A DNA stretch of 64,000 nt from CAZYTX01 sp964650485 (lineage in GTDB: Bacteria; RBG-13-61-14; DATKZS01): assembly GCA_964650485.1 (NCBI GenBank), contig CAZYTX010000008.1:36251-100250 (forward strand), given 5' to 3'. The translations under genes were made by a program, and so were the position numbers. Position 1 is the first letter of the stretch; every line of letters begins with the position of its first letter. Below the pieces are notes generated by a model that saw only the letters and a program-made list of their open reading frames with translations, did no database searches and was not told the origin of the DNA. Of the stretch, positions 63,315-64,000 are shown piece by piece.

Positions 63315-63583
63315 CCCTCTTCCCCGTTGGAAGTCCTAAAAGCCATAAACGCATCTTTTGTTATCCACGCACACTAAAATACGTAGAACCTTAAAAGTTA
63401 TGAGGTGGGAGTGAGCTGCGGCTCACGATGCCCTGCCCCTGACCTGCTCGCTTTACACGTTTGTGGCCTTCATTTTTCCTTGCTTTGCGCCGTGGCGTCA
63501 ACAGCACCCATGAGCGGCCGCCGCACTCCCGAAAATGCCCGGCCTCTTTTTGTGCCCTTTGTATCTCGTGGTTTTTGTACCTG

Positions 63584-63622
63584 CTCGCTGCGCTCGCACA
63601 CATAGAAATCTATGTGTGTTAC
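63584..63622 (-). repeat. Solo REP element (inverted)
   Basis: On the minus strand GTAA, stem CACACATAGA/TCTATGTGTG, then CGAGCGCAGCGAG. It has the same design as the forward REPs in units A and B. Confidence 0.75.
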
Positions 63623-63629
63623 CCTTTGT

Positions 63630-63690
63630 CTTCTTGGCGCTCTCTTCTTCCTCGCTCTCTTCTTCCTCGGCGTTTTGGCGTTTAATTTGT
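63630..63690. repeat. Dispersed CGCCAAG-type repeat, copy 10 (inverted, degraded)
   Basis: CTTCTTGGCGCTCTC...CTCGGCGTTTTGGCG. Apart from the repeats and the terminator, 63182-63958 has no gene. Confidence 0.5.
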
Positions 63691-63892
63691 CAACCTCATT
63701 TGGACAAAAAATCGGGGCTTTTGGGGGAATTCTAAAATGCCTCGTCAAGTCGGCATGAGCTGCTTTTGCAAATTAAATCGAATGCTTGTAAAGCCGGTGT
63801 CAGCCTGAGGTTGGCACTTAAAATGCGGATTTTGTAAACCCGGAGTTGGCGAAACTGCAACACTTTTACTATGGGTGAGAGAGGAGTTTTTT

Positions 63893-63935
63893 TAAGACCA
63901 CAAAGACGCGAAGGACACAAAGAGGAAAAGAACTT
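63893..63935. repeat. Dispersed repeat, copy 11
   Basis: AGACCACAAAGACGCGAAGGACACAAAGAGG, matching copy 2. Confidence 0.5.
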
Positions 63936-63958
63936 GATGGTGTTCTTGGAGGGCAGGG

Positions 63959-64000
63959 ATGTCGGTCATGGTGGAAATTGTCGGCCGGGAGAATAGAGCT
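63959..64000 (+). CDS. Possible 5' end of a gene running off the right edge
   Basis: ATG preceded by TTGGAGGGCAGG (good Shine-Dalgarno, ~5-base spacing) opens 14 codons to the edge (MSVMVEIVGRENRA). Too short to identify. Confidence 0.4.
   Translation, partial: MSVMVEIVGRENRA

Overview
The window is a GC-rich stretch of bacterial chromosome with about 50 genes. It holds no rRNA, tRNA, phage or CRISPR. The gene content suggests a Gram-negative anaerobe of deltaproteobacterial (Desulfobacterota-like) type: an outer-membrane porin-like protein, a tungsten aldehyde:ferredoxin oxidoreductase with a tungstate ABC transporter, acyl-CoA dehydrogenases with their own ETF, a ferredoxin-type glutamate synthase next to an MvhD-like protein, sigma-54 control, HD-GYP signalling, and many TPR proteins. 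This placement is inferred from gene content; the window contains no phylogenetic marker strong enough to prove it. A 100-N run at 1237-1336 shows this is a draft or metagenome assembly.

Layout. 1-7,000: a long acidic TPR protein broken by the assembly gap, a GT-C type glycosyltransferase, an SDR epimerase and a PhnD-like binding protein. 7,400-11,200: MaoC hydratase, a second GT-C/TPR protein and two small membrane proteins. 11,200-16,300: the tungsten AOR with a MoaD-like partner, a lipase-like hydrolase, a DUF192 protein and an atypical acyl-CoA dehydrogenase. 16,300-20,300: a kinase-like protein, a DegT aminotransferase and small unknowns. 20,400-26,800: a flippase-like membrane protein, MetRS, TatD and a YfhO-type membrane protein. 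26,800-33,500: an acyl-CoA catabolic operon (histidine phosphatase, ACAD, APH-like kinase, GMC oxidoreductase) facing away from etfBA, with sigma-70-like promoters for both directions in the shared gap.

33,400-48,600 is the most coherent block, a nitrogen-assimilation island: HD-GYP protein, sigma-54 activator, sigma-54 promoter, porin-like protein, AmtB, P-II, glutamine synthetase, NAD synthetase, MvhD-like protein, and a glutamate synthase split over two genes. Three features stand out. The P-II protein has Glu instead of the uridylylated Tyr51. The glutamine synthetase is of the alpha type, with Phe in place of the adenylylated Tyr. The synthase-domain protein is an internal tandem duplication whose first copy has lost the catalytic-site motifs. 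Together these point to ammonium assimilation without the GlnD/GlnE covalent cascade, and to unusual electron wiring.

48,500-62,500: hisF, tungstate transporter tupABC, a surface-glycan cluster (GT4, methyltransferase, acyltransferase, radical SAM), a membrane-anchored Fis-type DNA-binding protein with no ATPase domain, a diadenylate cyclase, an HTH-TM-sulfatase-TPR fusion, a GT2 transferase and another flippase-like protein. 62,500-64,000 is a gene-poor tail with a RAYT/IS3 transposase chimera (pseudogene), a small Pmp3/YqaE protein and repeats.

Two dispersed repeat families fill the intergenic gaps. One is REP-like: a GTAG/GTAA tetranucleotide followed by a hairpin, including two paired, inverted copies that form BIME-like units. 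The other is a CGCCAAG-rich family. The RAYT remnant suggests how the first family may have spread.
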